DNA of 18,177 bases from Candidatus Falkowbacteria bacterium LH_S3 (GCA_023659985.1 JAGXOH010000009.1:1-18177), one strand, 5' to 3'; shown: positions 1-7,442, counted from the stretch's first letter. The notes: generated by a model from the sequence alone, not told the origin. Numbers and translations: made by a program.

Positions 1-460
1 CGAAAATTGGAGGATTTCCCAAGTCATTGATTAAATAAGGAATAGCGCCGATATGATCATAATGGCCATGAGTGATAATAATACCTTTAATCCATTCTTC
101 TTTTCCTTTTAGGTAGCTTATATTAGGAATAACGCAATCAATTCCAGGCATATTCTCTTCAGGGAACTGCAATCCCATATCAATAATAATAATTTCTTTA
201 CGATATTCAAGAATTGTCATATTTCTTCCTACTTCTTCTAACCCCCCTAAAACAATTACCTTAAGCTTATCTTCACCCTTACCAAGGGTTTGTTTTTGGA
301 CAACATTTCCTTTTGTGGAACTAGATTTTCTTTGTCTACTCCCTGGCGCGCTTTTTTCTTTTTTAATATTGGTGTTTTTCTTTATTTTTTGATTTTGTTT
401 ACCACCAGTGTTGCGATTTAGGAAATCCTGAGTTTGTTTTCCTTTGTAATTTCCAAACAT
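1..460 (-). CDS. rnj: Ribonuclease J, N-terminal part (cut by window edge)
   Basis: The first 153 residues of an RNase J-type metallo-beta-lactamase/beta-CASP nuclease, which processes and degrades RNA in the cytoplasm. A lysine- and glutamine-rich disordered tail of about 65 residues comes first. The beta-lactamase core then begins with KLKVIVLGGLEEVGRN, followed by IDMGLQFPEENMPGID and the metal-binding motif HGHYDH at residues 131-136, then IGAIPYL. The wording 'LGGLEEVGRNM ... D-G-x-x-FP' is typical of RNase J rather than other beta-lactamase-fold enzymes. The ATG at 460-458 is chosen because it is the only upstream start in this frame; an ATG at 464 is out of frame. No good Shine-Dalgarno is seen. 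The gene lies downstream of tRNA-Leu(CAG). The C-terminal beta-CASP domain lies outside the window. Confidence 0.93.
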   Translation of the reverse strand, partial: MFGNYKGKQTQDFLNRNTGGKQNQKIKKNTNIKKEKSAPGSRQRKSSSTKGNVVQKQTLGKGEDKLKVIVLGGLEEVGRNMTILEYRKEIIIIDMGLQFPEENMPGIDCVIPNISYLKGKEEWIKGIIITHGHYDHIGAIPYLINDLGNPPIF

Positions 461-695
461 ACATCTGTTTCTCAATCCCTAATCTTTGTTTTGCTAACAT
501 ATCCGAAAAAATTTAGTTATTTTCCGATTCTCACACGATGATCCGCTTCCTAAGAGTCCATAGTTGGAAGGAGTGGAACAACGAGATTAGAGATCTGAGT
601 TCTTAATTATTTATTATTAGTAACTTATTATTTATGATCCGCATATTTGTATGCTCATTATTTTAATATTAACAAACATACGAATAAATAATCTG
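461..695. other. Non-coding spacer between rnj and tRNA-Leu(CAG)
   Basis: About 235 bp with no convincing ORF on either strand. It contains a small hairpin (GCATA/TATGC around 640-653). It probably carries the rnj leader, but I see no clear -35/-10 pair. Confidence 0.4.
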
Positions 696-780
696 TGGGG
701 GCGGAGAGATTTGAACTCTCACGACAACAAATGTCATTAGCTCCTGAAGCTAACGCGTCTACCAATTCCGCCACACCCCC
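696..780 (-). tRNA. tRNA-Leu (anticodon CAG)
   Basis: Reading the minus strand, the 7-bp acceptor stem GGGGGTG pairs with CGCCCCC with one G-U pair. The anticodon stem TTAGC/GCTAA encloses loop TTCAGGA, giving anticodon CAG. A long variable arm (class II tRNA, as expected for Leu) and a T-arm GAGAG-TTCAAAT-CTCTC follow. The discriminator is A. No CCA is encoded; the next bases are CAG. Confidence 0.95.
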
Positions 781-785
781 TTTTT

Positions 786-832
786 ATCAAAAACTTCACC
801 TACAACGATTAAAAATCAATTAATAATGAAGT
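786..832 (-). terminator. Possible intrinsic terminator after the ABC binding-protein gene
   Basis: On the minus strand, ACTTCA (832-827) pairs with TGAAGT (798-793) and is followed by TTTTTGAT. The stem is only 6 bp and the loop is long and AT-rich, so this is a weak call. It lies just after the stop codon at 842 and before tRNA-Leu. Confidence 0.3.
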
Positions 833-841
833 AACAAAATC

Positions 842-2887
842 TTACCAAACCAATCTTTCCCCGGTTCTAATATACCAATTAGAAATATTGGAAAATCTAT
901 CTTTAGGAGAATGGATAGAAAATGTGTCAAAGCCTTTTACCTTTTTACTTTGCACATAAAGATACTTGGAAGAAAACATAGGTATGACAGGTAAATCTTG
1001 CTTAATTAGTTCTTGGATTTTTTTATATTTCTTAGCTCTTTCTTCCTGTTTAGGAATCTCTCTTATTTCTTCCAATAATTTATCAACTTTTTCATTTTGA
1101 TAGTTAGAGATATTCATACCTCCTTTTTCTGCTTGAGAAGAATGCCAAAAAGCATAATAATCAGATTCTTCATCCGCAACCTGAATATAATAAAGTGCTT
1201 CAAAATTTCTTGGTTCTATTAATTCGGATTGGATATCGCCAGTTGACACAATGTTTATATGAGTGTGAACGCCTATATCTTCCCAGTTCTTTTTTATCTC
1301 ATTTACCACTTTTTTATTTTGTTTATCATCAATAGTAGCCAGATTTAAAGATAAAAATTTTGGGGTCTTGTTTTCTTCCTGACTTCTAAGCCACTCTCCT
1401 GCACCTAAGGTTAATTTTATTTTTTCCAGTTCAGTTAATTCCTCTTCCTCTTCCTCTTCCTCTTCCTCTTCCTCTTGCTCCGAGTCTTCCTGGGTGTCTC
1501 CTTGTTCTTCTTGATCTTGTTGAGAAGTATTTTTTAAATTTTCAACTTTCTCCTCTAATTCCTGTATCTCTTTGTTTGTTATTTTAAATTTTTCCCATCC
1601 AGCTTCTGATAATAAATCTTGAGCTTTCTGTTTTTCAAATCCATAACCACTCATATTTGAAGCGTAGACAGGGCTAGTTAAAGGGAACGGAGATTTTATA
1701 GGTTCTAATACAGCATAAGAAAAACTATCAGCTATACCTTGTTTGTTAAGGGCATATGCCAAGGCCTGTCTAACTTGTTGATTTTTTAAAGCCGAATCAC
1801 TATCCTGATTTAAAAATATAGAGCTGACCCGTGGCATATCTAGTCTGTAAAAATTCAAAGAATCTTGAGCAGCCAACTCTTGTTTTTGGTAATAAGGCAA
1901 ATAGGCAATACCGTCTATCTTATTTTTATTCAAATCACTTATCGCTTCTGTATAATTAACATAAAATTTGAATTGTATCTCCTCTACAAACGGCTTACTT
2001 CCATAATAATCTTTATTTCTAACAAGGCTATATGCCTGAATATTACCCTTAGTATCTTTTGTCAAAGATTTAAACATATAAGGCCCAGATCCTATTGGCT
2101 TAAGATTTAATTCCGCCAAGTTTGCTGATTGTTTTGGGATTTGAGACCAAATATTTTTAGGCAATATTCCAAATGTTAACAATTGTTTAAAAGGAGCATA
2201 AGGTTTGGATAAAATAAATTTTATTTGCTTGGTATTTATTTTTTTAACAGTCACTCCACTAAATTTTGACCTTAATGGTGAATTATAGTTCTTATTTTTT
2301 ATGGCACTAAAAGTAAATATAATATCATCTACAGTTAAACTTTCACCATTATGCCATTTAACATCTTCTCGTATTGTAAAAGTGAACTTGGTGTTGTCTT
2401 CATTAACTGTAGAATCAGTCACTAAATCACCAACCAATTTCCCTTGTTTGTTGTATTGATACAAAGAGGAAAAAATAAGCTTTCCAATATCTCCATCTAC
2501 ATCGTTTATTTGTGAATATAAAGGGTTTATATACTGGGGACTTCCCACAACACCTTCAATATATTCTCCTCCGACTATTGGTACTTTTTGTAAGTTGTTT
2601 TGATAAAAACAAACCCCTAATATAATAAAATTAATCACAATAAAAACTAACAAAACCCTAATCACCCAAATTTCTTTAGAAGAAAGAGCTTTTTGGGCAT
2701 GTTTTAGTTGTCTAAAGCTAGGTATTTTTGATTTAGATAAGGAATAAACCAATCTCTTGTCTAAATCTAGCCCTGCCTCTTTATTTCTTTTAGGGATTAT
2801 TTTATCTTTAATATATCTAAAGCCAAAATTAAAAGATTTTTTAAGCCTAGATATCAAAGGTAAGATTTTCCTTTTTAGTATGTTCAC
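842..2887 (-). CDS. Family 5 (peptide/oligopeptide) ABC transporter substrate-binding protein, membrane-anchored
   Basis: A 681-aa protein of the SBP_bac_5 (DppA/OppA) type, which binds peptides or similar solutes outside the membrane. A basic cytosolic tail of about 70 residues precedes one membrane segment near residues 75-97 (VIRVLLVFIVINFIILGVCF). The binding fold follows: 'VVGSPQYINPLYSQINDVDGDI', then 'FTIREDVKWHNGESLTVDDIIFTF' (a family signature), 'GSGPYMF' and 'VRQALAYALNK'. An insert near residue 440-500 is coiled-coil-like and ends in about 12 consecutive Glu. The N-terminal anchor replaces the usual lipoprotein signal. The start is GTG at 2887, 20 nt after secG, with no Shine-Dalgarno. 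It appears to be the last gene of the infC-rpmI-rplT-secG group. Permease and ATPase genes are not adjacent, so the transport partner is unknown. Confidence 0.88.
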   Translation of the reverse strand: MNILKRKILPLISRLKKSFNFGFRYIKDKIIPKRNKEAGLDLDKRLVYSLSKSKIPSFRQLKHAQKALSSKEIWVIRVLLVFIVINFIILGVCFYQNNLQKVPIVGGEYIEGVVGSPQYINPLYSQINDVDGDIGKLIFSSLYQYNKQGKLVGDLVTDSTVNEDNTKFTFTIREDVKWHNGESLTVDDIIFTFSAIKNKNYNSPLRSKFSGVTVKKINTKQIKFILSKPYAPFKQLLTFGILPKNIWSQIPKQSANLAELNLKPIGSGPYMFKSLTKDTKGNIQAYSLVRNKDYYGSKPFVEEIQFKFYVNYTEAISDLNKNKIDGIAYLPYYQKQELAAQDSLNFYRLDMPRVSSIFLNQDSDSALKNQQVRQALAYALNKQGIADSFSYAVLEPIKSPFPLTSPVYASNMSGYGFEKQKAQDLLSEAGWEKFKITNKEIQELEEKVENLKNTSQQDQEEQGDTQEDSEQEEEEEEEEEEEELTELEKIKLTLGAGEWLRSQEENKTPKFLSLNLATIDDKQNKKVVNEIKKNWEDIGVHTHINIVSTGDIQSELIEPRNFEALYYIQVADEESDYYAFWHSSQAEKGGMNISNYQNEKVDKLLEEIREIPKQEERAKKYKKIQELIKQDLPVIPMFSSKYLYVQSKKVKGFDTFSIHSPKDRFSNISNWYIRTGERLVW
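1441..1476. repeat. Hexanucleotide microsatellite (six CCTCTT copies)
   Basis: Six perfect tandem copies of CCTCTT encode the poly-Glu run of the binding protein on the minus strand. The unit is a multiple of three, so copy-number changes would alter only linker length. Confidence 0.9.
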
Positions 2888-2907
2888 AAAAAATTATATT
2901 TTACAAG

Positions 2908-3153
2908 CTACAAGAGTATTGCCAATAAAGAGATACCCAAAAAAGCAACTACCAGTCCGATTGTTATCCAATACAATATTCTATCCACACCTCTTCTGGC
3001 CATATGAACATTGCCACCACCGCCAAAAGCTCCAGACAGACCTGTTCCTCGATTTTGAAGTAAAATGGAAACAATTAAAAATATCGCTATAAAAATTTGA
3101 ATGATTTTTAACAAAAACATATTTGATCTTAAAAATTGAAAGTTTGCATTCAT
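2908..3153 (-). CDS. secG: Preprotein translocase subunit SecG
   Basis: An 81-aa SecG, the small two-helix subunit of the SecYEG protein-export channel. The first helix is around residues 12-31 (MFLLKIIQIFIAIFLIVSIL), followed by the conserved 'LLQNRGTGLSGAFGGGG' cytosolic loop, then the second helix around residues 58-80. The length is normal. The ATG at 3153 is used, but an internal ATG at 3120 (residue 12) sits right before the first helix and would give a more typical SecG N-terminus. Neither start has a Shine-Dalgarno. It lies between rplT and the binding-protein gene, 20 nt from the latter. Confidence 0.93.
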   Translation of the reverse strand: MNANFQFLRSNMFLLKIIQIFIAIFLIVSILLQNRGTGLSGAFGGGGNVHMARRGVDRILYWITIGLVVAFLGISLLAILL

Positions 3154-3177
3154 TTAAACCAACAACAATAAAAAACT

Positions 3178-3549
3178 TTATTCTTGTTCTTTTTTATCTT
3201 TGCCCACCCATGCTTTTTCCACTATTTTTTGCATAATTTGAGGATTGTTAACGGCTAAATCAGCCAATATTTTCCTATCTAATTCAATATTGTTTTTTGC
3301 TAAAGCGTTTATAAAATTTGAATAAGACAATTTTTGGTTGTCAAGAAAAGCGTTTATTCTAATTTGCCACAATCGTCTGGCCTCTCTTTTCTTTTGTTTG
3401 CGATGAGAATATGAGTGAACACCAGCTTTGGTAACAGCTGTTTTTGCTAAATGAATTAAATTTTTTCTTCCCCACTTATAACCCTTAGCTTGTTTTAAAA
3501 GCTTACGTCTTTTTTTGACATGAGTTGTCCCTCTTTTTACTCTTGGCAT
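3178..3549 (-). CDS. rplT: 50S ribosomal protein L20
   Basis: A 123-aa L20, an assembly protein of the large ribosomal subunit. The N-terminus MPRVKRG, the stretch 'KRRKLLKQAKGYKWGRKNL' and 'YSHRKQKKREARRLWQIRINA' are the canonical 23S rRNA-binding region. The C-terminal part 'LSYSNFINALAKNNIELDRKILADLAV' is the globular domain, followed by a short charged tail. It is 20 nt downstream of rpmI in the classic infC-rpmI-rplT order. In other bacteria L20 or L20-binding leaders regulate this operon; no L20-type leader was identified here beyond the hairpin after infC. Confidence 0.98.
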   Translation of the reverse strand: MPRVKRGTTHVKKRRKLLKQAKGYKWGRKNLIHLAKTAVTKAGVHSYSHRKQKKREARRLWQIRINAFLDNQKLSYSNFINALAKNNIELDRKILADLAVNNPQIMQKIVEKAWVGKDKKEQE

Positions 3550-3569
3550 AAAAAATAAATTGCTTACTA

Positions 3570-3773
3570 CTAATTTTTATAAGGAATAAAGCTTCTAATA
3601 TTCTTTTTGTCCTGAACATTGTCCAAACTTATATCACGCCTTCTACTCCTGGTTAATTCGCCTGTCTCTCTGGTCTTAAAATGATCTTGACCGTTTTTGC
3701 GCTTTATTATTTTACCTTTTTTAGTAACTCTAAATCTTTTAGCTATTGCCTTATGTGTCTTTAATTTTGGCAT
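3570..3773 (-). CDS. rpmI: 50S ribosomal protein L35
   Basis: A 67-aa L35 of the large ribosomal subunit, basic throughout. It has the usual N-terminal MPKLKTHKAIAKRFRVTKKGK and the C-terminal hydrophobic end ('IRSFIPYKN'). Length and operon position between infC and rplT match the family. No Shine-Dalgarno precedes the ATG. About 150 bp, including a terminator-like hairpin, separate it from infC. Confidence 0.97.
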   Translation of the reverse strand: MPKLKTHKAIAKRFRVTKKGKIIKRKNGQDHFKTRETGELTRSRRRDISLDNVQDKKNIRSFIPYKN

Positions 3774-3890
3774 ATAAATATCATATCACAATATCACTCT
3801 TGGCTAAATAATTCATAAAGAGTAATAAAACGATATTATTTTTTTAAAATAAATTGAAATTTTTGTCTTATAAAACAAAAACTAAATAAA

Positions 3891-3911
3891 AACCAGGATA
3901 AACACCTGATT
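3891..3911 (-). terminator. Terminator-like hairpin between infC and rpmI
   Basis: On the minus strand, AATCAGG (3911-3905) pairs with CCTGGTT (3897-3891), 7 bp including one T-G pair, with a 7-nt loop. A T-rich tail (TTTATTTAG) follows. It starts 14 nt after the infC stop. It could be a partial terminator or attenuator that sets the IF3 to ribosomal-protein ratio; processing is an alternative. Confidence 0.5.
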
Positions 3912-3924
3912 GTGGTAATTAATC

Positions 3925-4482
3925 TTATTGTTTCAATAAAACTATTATATACTTGGAACCTTGTTTTGTCAAGGGCTGCTCTATTTTTATATCCAATTCT
4001 CTTATGTCTTGTATGCTTTCTACGAAGCTATTAATTATCTCTTTGGCTTTTTCCGGGCGCTGTCGTTCTCTTCCTTTAAGGGTTAATTCAATTTTTAATT
4101 TATTGCCTTGTTTCAGAAACTTGATTGCTTGGTTAACCCTGACGTCAAAATCATGCTTGCTTATCCTAATTGAAAGCCGAATCCCCTTAGTTTCCATCTT
4201 TTTTTGTTGCAATTTTTGTTTATGAGCCTTTTTTTTCATTTCATATTTCCACTTGCCTAAATCCAATATTTTGGCTACCGGCGGGGTGGTTTTAGGACTA
4301 ACCTCTACTAAATCCAAGCCCACACCCTCTGCTTTAGCTAAGGCTTCAGAGGTTTGTACTTCACCGGCTTTTTCTTGGTTTTCATCAATTAAAAAAACAA
4401 TTTTTGCTCTTATTTGCTTGTTTGCCGGAAAATTTTTGCTTTGATCCTCCTTTGGTTTGGCTTTTTTAAATTTCTTCCTCAT
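3925..4482 (-). CDS. infC: Translation initiation factor IF-3
   Basis: A 185-aa IF-3, which binds the 30S subunit, checks start-codon pairing and prevents premature 50S joining. The N-domain carries 'NKQIRAKIVFLIDENQEKAGEVQTSEALAKAEGVGLDLVEVSP' and 'PVAKILDLGKWKYE'. The linker 'KKKAHKQKLQQKKMETKGIRL' leads to the C-domain with 'DFDVRVNQAIKFLKQGNKLKIELTLKGRE' and the end 'IEQPLTKQGSKYIIVLLKQ'. A basic N-terminal extension of about 20 residues precedes the fold. It starts with ATG (4482) rather than the rare AUU used for autoregulation in Escherichia coli. No Shine-Dalgarno is visible. It leads the rpmI-rplT group. Confidence 0.97.
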   Translation of the reverse strand: MRKKFKKAKPKEDQSKNFPANKQIRAKIVFLIDENQEKAGEVQTSEALAKAEGVGLDLVEVSPKTTPPVAKILDLGKWKYEMKKKAHKQKLQQKKMETKGIRLSIRISKHDFDVRVNQAIKFLKQGNKLKIELTLKGRERQRPEKAKEIINSFVESIQDIRELDIKIEQPLTKQGSKYIIVLLKQ

Positions 4483-4541
4483 GACAGTAATTTTTTATTT
4501 AAAAATTAAAAAAGCATTTTATGCGTCTATAAGTTTTGTTT

Positions 4542-4570
4542 ATTATATAGGAAAAGCGCAAAAAATGCAA
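4542..4570 (-). promoter_or_regulatory. Sigma-70-type promoter of the infC operon
   Basis: On the minus strand, TTGCAT (4570-4565), then a 17-bp spacer, then a perfect TATAAT (4547-4542). Transcription would start about 55 nt upstream of infC. The leader contains a short GCAT-AAA-ATGC hairpin followed by a T run (about 4505-4527). Confidence 0.7.
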
Positions 4571-4602
4571 TATAAAAAAGGTTCTTACTGATATTAAAAG
4601 CT

Positions 4603-4632
4603 AAAAGGCCAAACTTGATGCTTGACCTTTTT
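4603..4632 (-). terminator. Intrinsic terminator after the amidohydrolase gene
   Basis: AAAAGGCCAA (4603-4612) and TTGACCTTTT (4622-4631) form a 10-bp stem with one mismatch. On the minus strand it is followed by AGCTTTT. It lies 6 nt past the amidohydrolase stop and just upstream of the infC promoter, so it insulates the two units. The stem would also work in the other direction. Confidence 0.65.
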
Positions 4633-4637
4633 GTTTG

Positions 4638-5885
4638 TCAATAATGAAATATGTCTTTTAAATATTCAACATTTTCCTGATTTTTGCTTTTCATCCATTC
4701 TTGATGCTTAAGATAGAATTTGGAGTTTTCCTGTAAGGATTTGGCAAGAATAGCCCGATCTCCATTGTTTAGACTGATGCCCATTCCCACTTTTACGAGA
4801 ATATGAGATACATATTTTCTTGTGTAATTGGAAGCCTCTTCTATCTCTCTAAGAATAAGCCCACTTCCGCTAGGCACTAAATAATCATTAACATTATCCG
4901 TCCCAAACTTAACCTCCACTCCGCATCTTAAGATTTCGGCCAATCGGGTTATACTATTGTGAGTGGGTGTTGTTTCTGAGCGAGGAGGATTCATAGAAAT
5001 GCCAGCTGTTGGGCAACAAATAACTCCGATGTTGTACTTAACCAAAAGATTAGTTAATCGGGAAAAATCAAAACCGTTGTAACAAGAGGGTGAAATCATA
5101 TGAACCAACCACAACTTGGGATGAGTGCCACCAGCAAACCAAGCCAATTTCCGAGGAGACAATCCTTCCAAACATTCAATAACCTGAAAGGAGCCTCTCT
5201 CATAAGCTGAATTTTTCTGATCTACATGTATATGAGCCTCTTTACCGTATTCATAACTCATTTCCAGGATTAAATTAACATGTCCTTTAAATCCAATTCT
5301 ACCTTGACGATCATCTTTTTCAGGGAGGCCAACAAGAAAATCAGCTCTTGATGCCGCCTTGTTAACTATATCATATCTGTCAGATTGAAGAGTTGGATTT
5401 TTAAATCCAAAAAGAGGGTAGCAACCAACTTTTAAACTAATACTTTCCCGATAAAAAATTTTTAATTGCAAAGCTATCTCAAAAGCTTCTAAGCCAATAT
5501 CCGGGGTGGTGTCAACAATCGCCCCTATTTCTCTGGTGCCAATCTTGATAGCGCGCTCAATTTGCTTAGTCATTCTATCCTGCAAACTTTTGTGTGTATA
5601 AGCATCTCCTTCATGTAAGAATCCGACTAAATCCTGTTTGGCTTCTAAGGGAAGATCAGCAATCTCATTTAAATTTATCCCCGACGGGAAAAACTTGTTA
5701 TCATAGGTAAAGACACGATCTAAGTGTATATGGGCATCTACTAACCCGTAAACAACCTGTTTTGTTTGATAATCAGATTGCCCCTTAATAGCCATTTCCA
5801 AAATTTCAGTAGTCCAGGTCCCCAAAAACCATTGATTTTGTTCTAGCCAAGACCCGATTTCCTCAATATTTATCTTAACAGACAT
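4638..5885 (-). CDS. Cytosine-deaminase-like amidohydrolase
   Basis: A 415-aa metal-dependent hydrolase of the amidohydrolase superfamily, closest in pattern to cytosine deaminase (CodA). Metal-site motifs in order: GLVDAHIHLDR (H52, H54), EAHIHVDQ (H220), LWLVHMIS (H262) and FGTDNVNDYLVPSG (D330). By alignment from memory with CodA, these match H61/H63, H214, H246 and D313. The CodA catalytic Glu in 'HCDE' is Gln223 here. The N-terminal beta-sandwich strands usual in CodA appear short, with only about 45 residues before the HxH motif. Substrate is uncertain: a cytosine-like base, another cyclic amidine or amide, or none. A strong Shine-Dalgarno (AAGGAGGG) precedes the ATG, unlike the core genes. 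It is monocistronic, with its own terminator. Confidence 0.75.
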   Translation of the reverse strand: MSVKINIEEIGSWLEQNQWFLGTWTTEILEMAIKGQSDYQTKQVVYGLVDAHIHLDRVFTYDNKFFPSGINLNEIADLPLEAKQDLVGFLHEGDAYTHKSLQDRMTKQIERAIKIGTREIGAIVDTTPDIGLEAFEIALQLKIFYRESISLKVGCYPLFGFKNPTLQSDRYDIVNKAASRADFLVGLPEKDDRQGRIGFKGHVNLILEMSYEYGKEAHIHVDQKNSAYERGSFQVIECLEGLSPRKLAWFAGGTHPKLWLVHMISPSCYNGFDFSRLTNLLVKYNIGVICCPTAGISMNPPRSETTPTHNSITRLAEILRCGVEVKFGTDNVNDYLVPSGSGLILREIEEASNYTRKYVSHILVKVGMGISLNNGDRAILAKSLQENSKFYLKHQEWMKSKNQENVEYLKDIFHY

Positions 5886-6424
5886 AATCCCTCCTTTTCC
5901 TTTTTAAGGTGCGTTTTAATTAAATAAAAACAACAAGATTGCCCCTCCTGTCTTTTCTAAAAAATATAAAATTAATTGAACATCAACCCTTTTATCAAAA
6001 ATATTCTTTGATTTATGGAGCATTTATATGATAAAATCCGAACCTATTTTGAACGAAATTGATCCCTTGCCGCGCTTCAGGCGACAAAAACAAAATCCAA
6101 CGCTCTGGCAGGGCAAAAGAGAAAGGAGTTTTTAGAGAACCCTGCCCTCGCTTCCGCCACCGCAATTTTTCATACCAGCTTCGCTATCATGATAGCCTTT
6201 ACATTTTTAATTTATCAAACTACAGCGAAAAATTAAACTCGGATTTCTTTTTCCAGCCAATCAATTTTTTCGTTTTTGCGCCTCCAAAAAATATCTTCCC
6301 AAATATAGTGGATCACCTTCAGTCATAAATTTTAATGATTAACCCTAAAAGAGTCCTTAAAGTAAGAATCCTTTTGGGATTAACCATATTCGTAGCTAAT
6401 CCCAGTTGATTACTTATAATCTTT
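5886..6424. other. Non-coding 540-bp spacer with GC-rich islet and decayed coding-like fragments
   Basis: No intact gene is seen. On the minus strand 6316-6233 reads a 27-codon coding-like piece from GTG (…YIWEDIFWRRKNEKIDWLEK…), probably a gene remnant. On the plus strand short open pieces start at 6014 and 6029. The stretch 6059-6200 is more GC-rich than its surroundings. It has an inverted repeat GGCAGGG (6107-6113)/CCCTGCC (6140-6146). Another inverted repeat, GGGATTA/TAATCCC, lies at 6376-6403, after the holin-like gene. Confidence 0.4.
6183..6196. repeat. Perfect 14-bp palindrome GCTATCATGATAGC
   Basis: An exact self-complementary 14-mer in the spacer upstream of the amidohydrolase. 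It could be an operator or a mobile-element end; there is no direct evidence of function. Confidence 0.6.
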
Positions 6425-6745
6425 TTACCCCCTAAATGTGCCTGGCAATGGCAAACCCAATCTATTAAGATTCTTTAAAATTGAAGCTAACAGAGCTAAT
6501 GCTATTAAGACAAAAAATGCTGGAACTATATAAGCCAATGAGGGTAAAGCTTGTCCTACCATTTCAATTACTGCAAAACCTAAAACATAAGCTAGAACTA
6601 GTCCCTTCATAAAATTGGCCAACTTTCCAAAAAGGAATTCTTTCTTGACAATAGCGGCAATAATCCCCAAAATAATATCAATCATTATCATAATTATAAT
6701 AATCTGCATCTGTAGGGTTCCAAATAAAGTTGAAATACATTCCAT
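6425..6745 (-). CDS. Small holin-like membrane protein
   Basis: A 106-aa very hydrophobic protein with three predicted membrane helices, near residues 12-33, 44-62 and 68-92. The first helix with 'IIIIMIMIDIILGIIAAIVKKEF' followed by a short basic turn resembles the phage holin 4 type (…DxxxGxxAAxxxK…). A cytosolic tail 'KNLNRLGLPLPGTFRG' ends it. Holins make lesions for endolysin release, but isolated chromosomal homologues may be ordinary transport or envelope proteins. There is no endolysin or phage gene nearby, so a lytic role is not supported. The ATG at 6745 has no Shine-Dalgarno. It follows the 59-aa membrane protein gene by about 70 bp and probably shares its transcript. Confidence 0.6.
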   Translation of the reverse strand: MECISTLFGTLQMQIIIIMIMIDIILGIIAAIVKKEFLFGKLANFMKGLVLAYVLGFAVIEMVGQALPSLAYIVPAFFVLIALALLASILKNLNRLGLPLPGTFRG

Positions 6746-6817
6746 AAATTTTAATTTTATTATTTCTTTTTTATTATTTCGACCTTTAATATCCTCTTTA
6801 TTAAGGGCTATTTTTAA

Positions 6818-6997
6818 CTAATAGGAGCTAGTAGGGCCTGAAGCTTTCTTTGGGGGAAATAAATTCTTGCCACTTAATATTACAATCAAAACTCCCAAAA
6901 TTACTTCAGTATAAATCAAATTATCTCCCTTTAAGATAAAAGGCATTACAACTACTAACAATCCAAAAATAGGGATTAAATATTGTAAATATTTCAT
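6818..6997 (-). CDS. Small two-helix membrane protein, 59 aa, function unknown
   Basis: An ORF of 59 codons plus stop begins MKYLQYLIPIFGLLVVVMPF, continues through 'ILKGDNLIYTEVILGVLIVILSG' and ends 'KNLFPPKKASGPTSSY'. Two hydrophobic segments (about residues 4-21 and 28-44) are separated by a short polar turn. That pattern is protein-like rather than random AT-rich sequence. A weak AGGA lies 6 nt before the ATG. It sits upstream of the holin-like gene, whose frame it shares, separated by its TAG stop. I do not recognise a family; a partner of the neighbouring membrane protein is a guess. Confidence 0.55.
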   Translation of the reverse strand: MKYLQYLIPIFGLLVVVMPFILKGDNLIYTEVILGVLIVILSGKNLFPPKKASGPTSSY

Positions 6998-7078
6998 AAT
7001 TTCCTATAAAATTTTAGCTTGTTAGTCTCCACCTTTAACGTCCTCCATACTATAAGAACCTGCTGCGCAGAACCTTGA

Positions 7079-7097
7079 AATTAAGCATAGCTTAATT
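7079..7097. repeat. Inverted repeat, 8-bp arms
   Basis: AATTAAGC (7079-7086), 3-nt loop, GCTTAATT (7090-7097). No T run follows on either strand, so it is not a standard terminator. Direct copies of TATAAGAAC lie at 7051-7059 and 7097-7105. It falls inside a possible 35-codon ORF (7129-7022, minus) that I cannot confirm. Confidence 0.5.
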
Positions 7098-7130
7098 ATA
7101 AGAACTTCTTTTAAAACTCTAAACTTCATT

Positions 7131-7433
7131 TTACTTTATTATTAAGGAATTTTCAACATCTCCCTTTTTAAAAGAATATTTTTGATCTTCAACTCCCTCC
7201 ATAGACTTATAGCAACTCTCACAATAATTTACTAAAACGTTGTAAGCTTTGATTATTCTTTTCATCTCCCCTTCTGTTTCTGAACTACCCTGGTGCTTAT
7301 CTGGGTGATACTGATGAGCAAGAGTATAATAAGCTTTCTTAATTTCATCAATGGAGACGAGTTGGGGGAATTCCAACAGTTTTCTTGCTTCATCTATTAG
7401 TTTAAAATTGCCGAGGTCAAGATTAATATTCAC
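7131..7433 (-). CDS. Small J-domain (DnaJ-like) protein
   Basis: A 100-aa protein with one J-domain, which would stimulate an Hsp70 (DnaK) ATPase. The order is 'ARKLLEFPQLVSIDEIKKAYYTLAHQYHPDKHQG', with helix II, the HPD motif and its basic flank, then 'EMKRIIKAYNVLVNYCESC' as helix III. There is no Gly/Phe region, zinc-finger domain or client-binding domain, so it is a minimal J-protein rather than DnaJ itself. The start is GTG at 7433, only 9 nt past the 3' end of tRNA-Gly. No Met start exists before the J-domain. The message is probably cut from the tRNA transcript and would have a very short leader. Confidence 0.85.
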   Translation of the reverse strand: MNINLDLGNFKLIDEARKLLEFPQLVSIDEIKKAYYTLAHQYHPDKHQGSSETEGEMKRIIKAYNVLVNYCESCYKSMEGVEDQKYSFKKGDVENSLIIK

Positions 7434-7442
7434 AAATTGTAG

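Noticed and set aside
6059..6328. 89-codon plus-strand ORF in the spacer
   Set aside because: No ribosome-binding site, no family pattern, and it spans a palindrome and inverted repeats; more likely non-coding.
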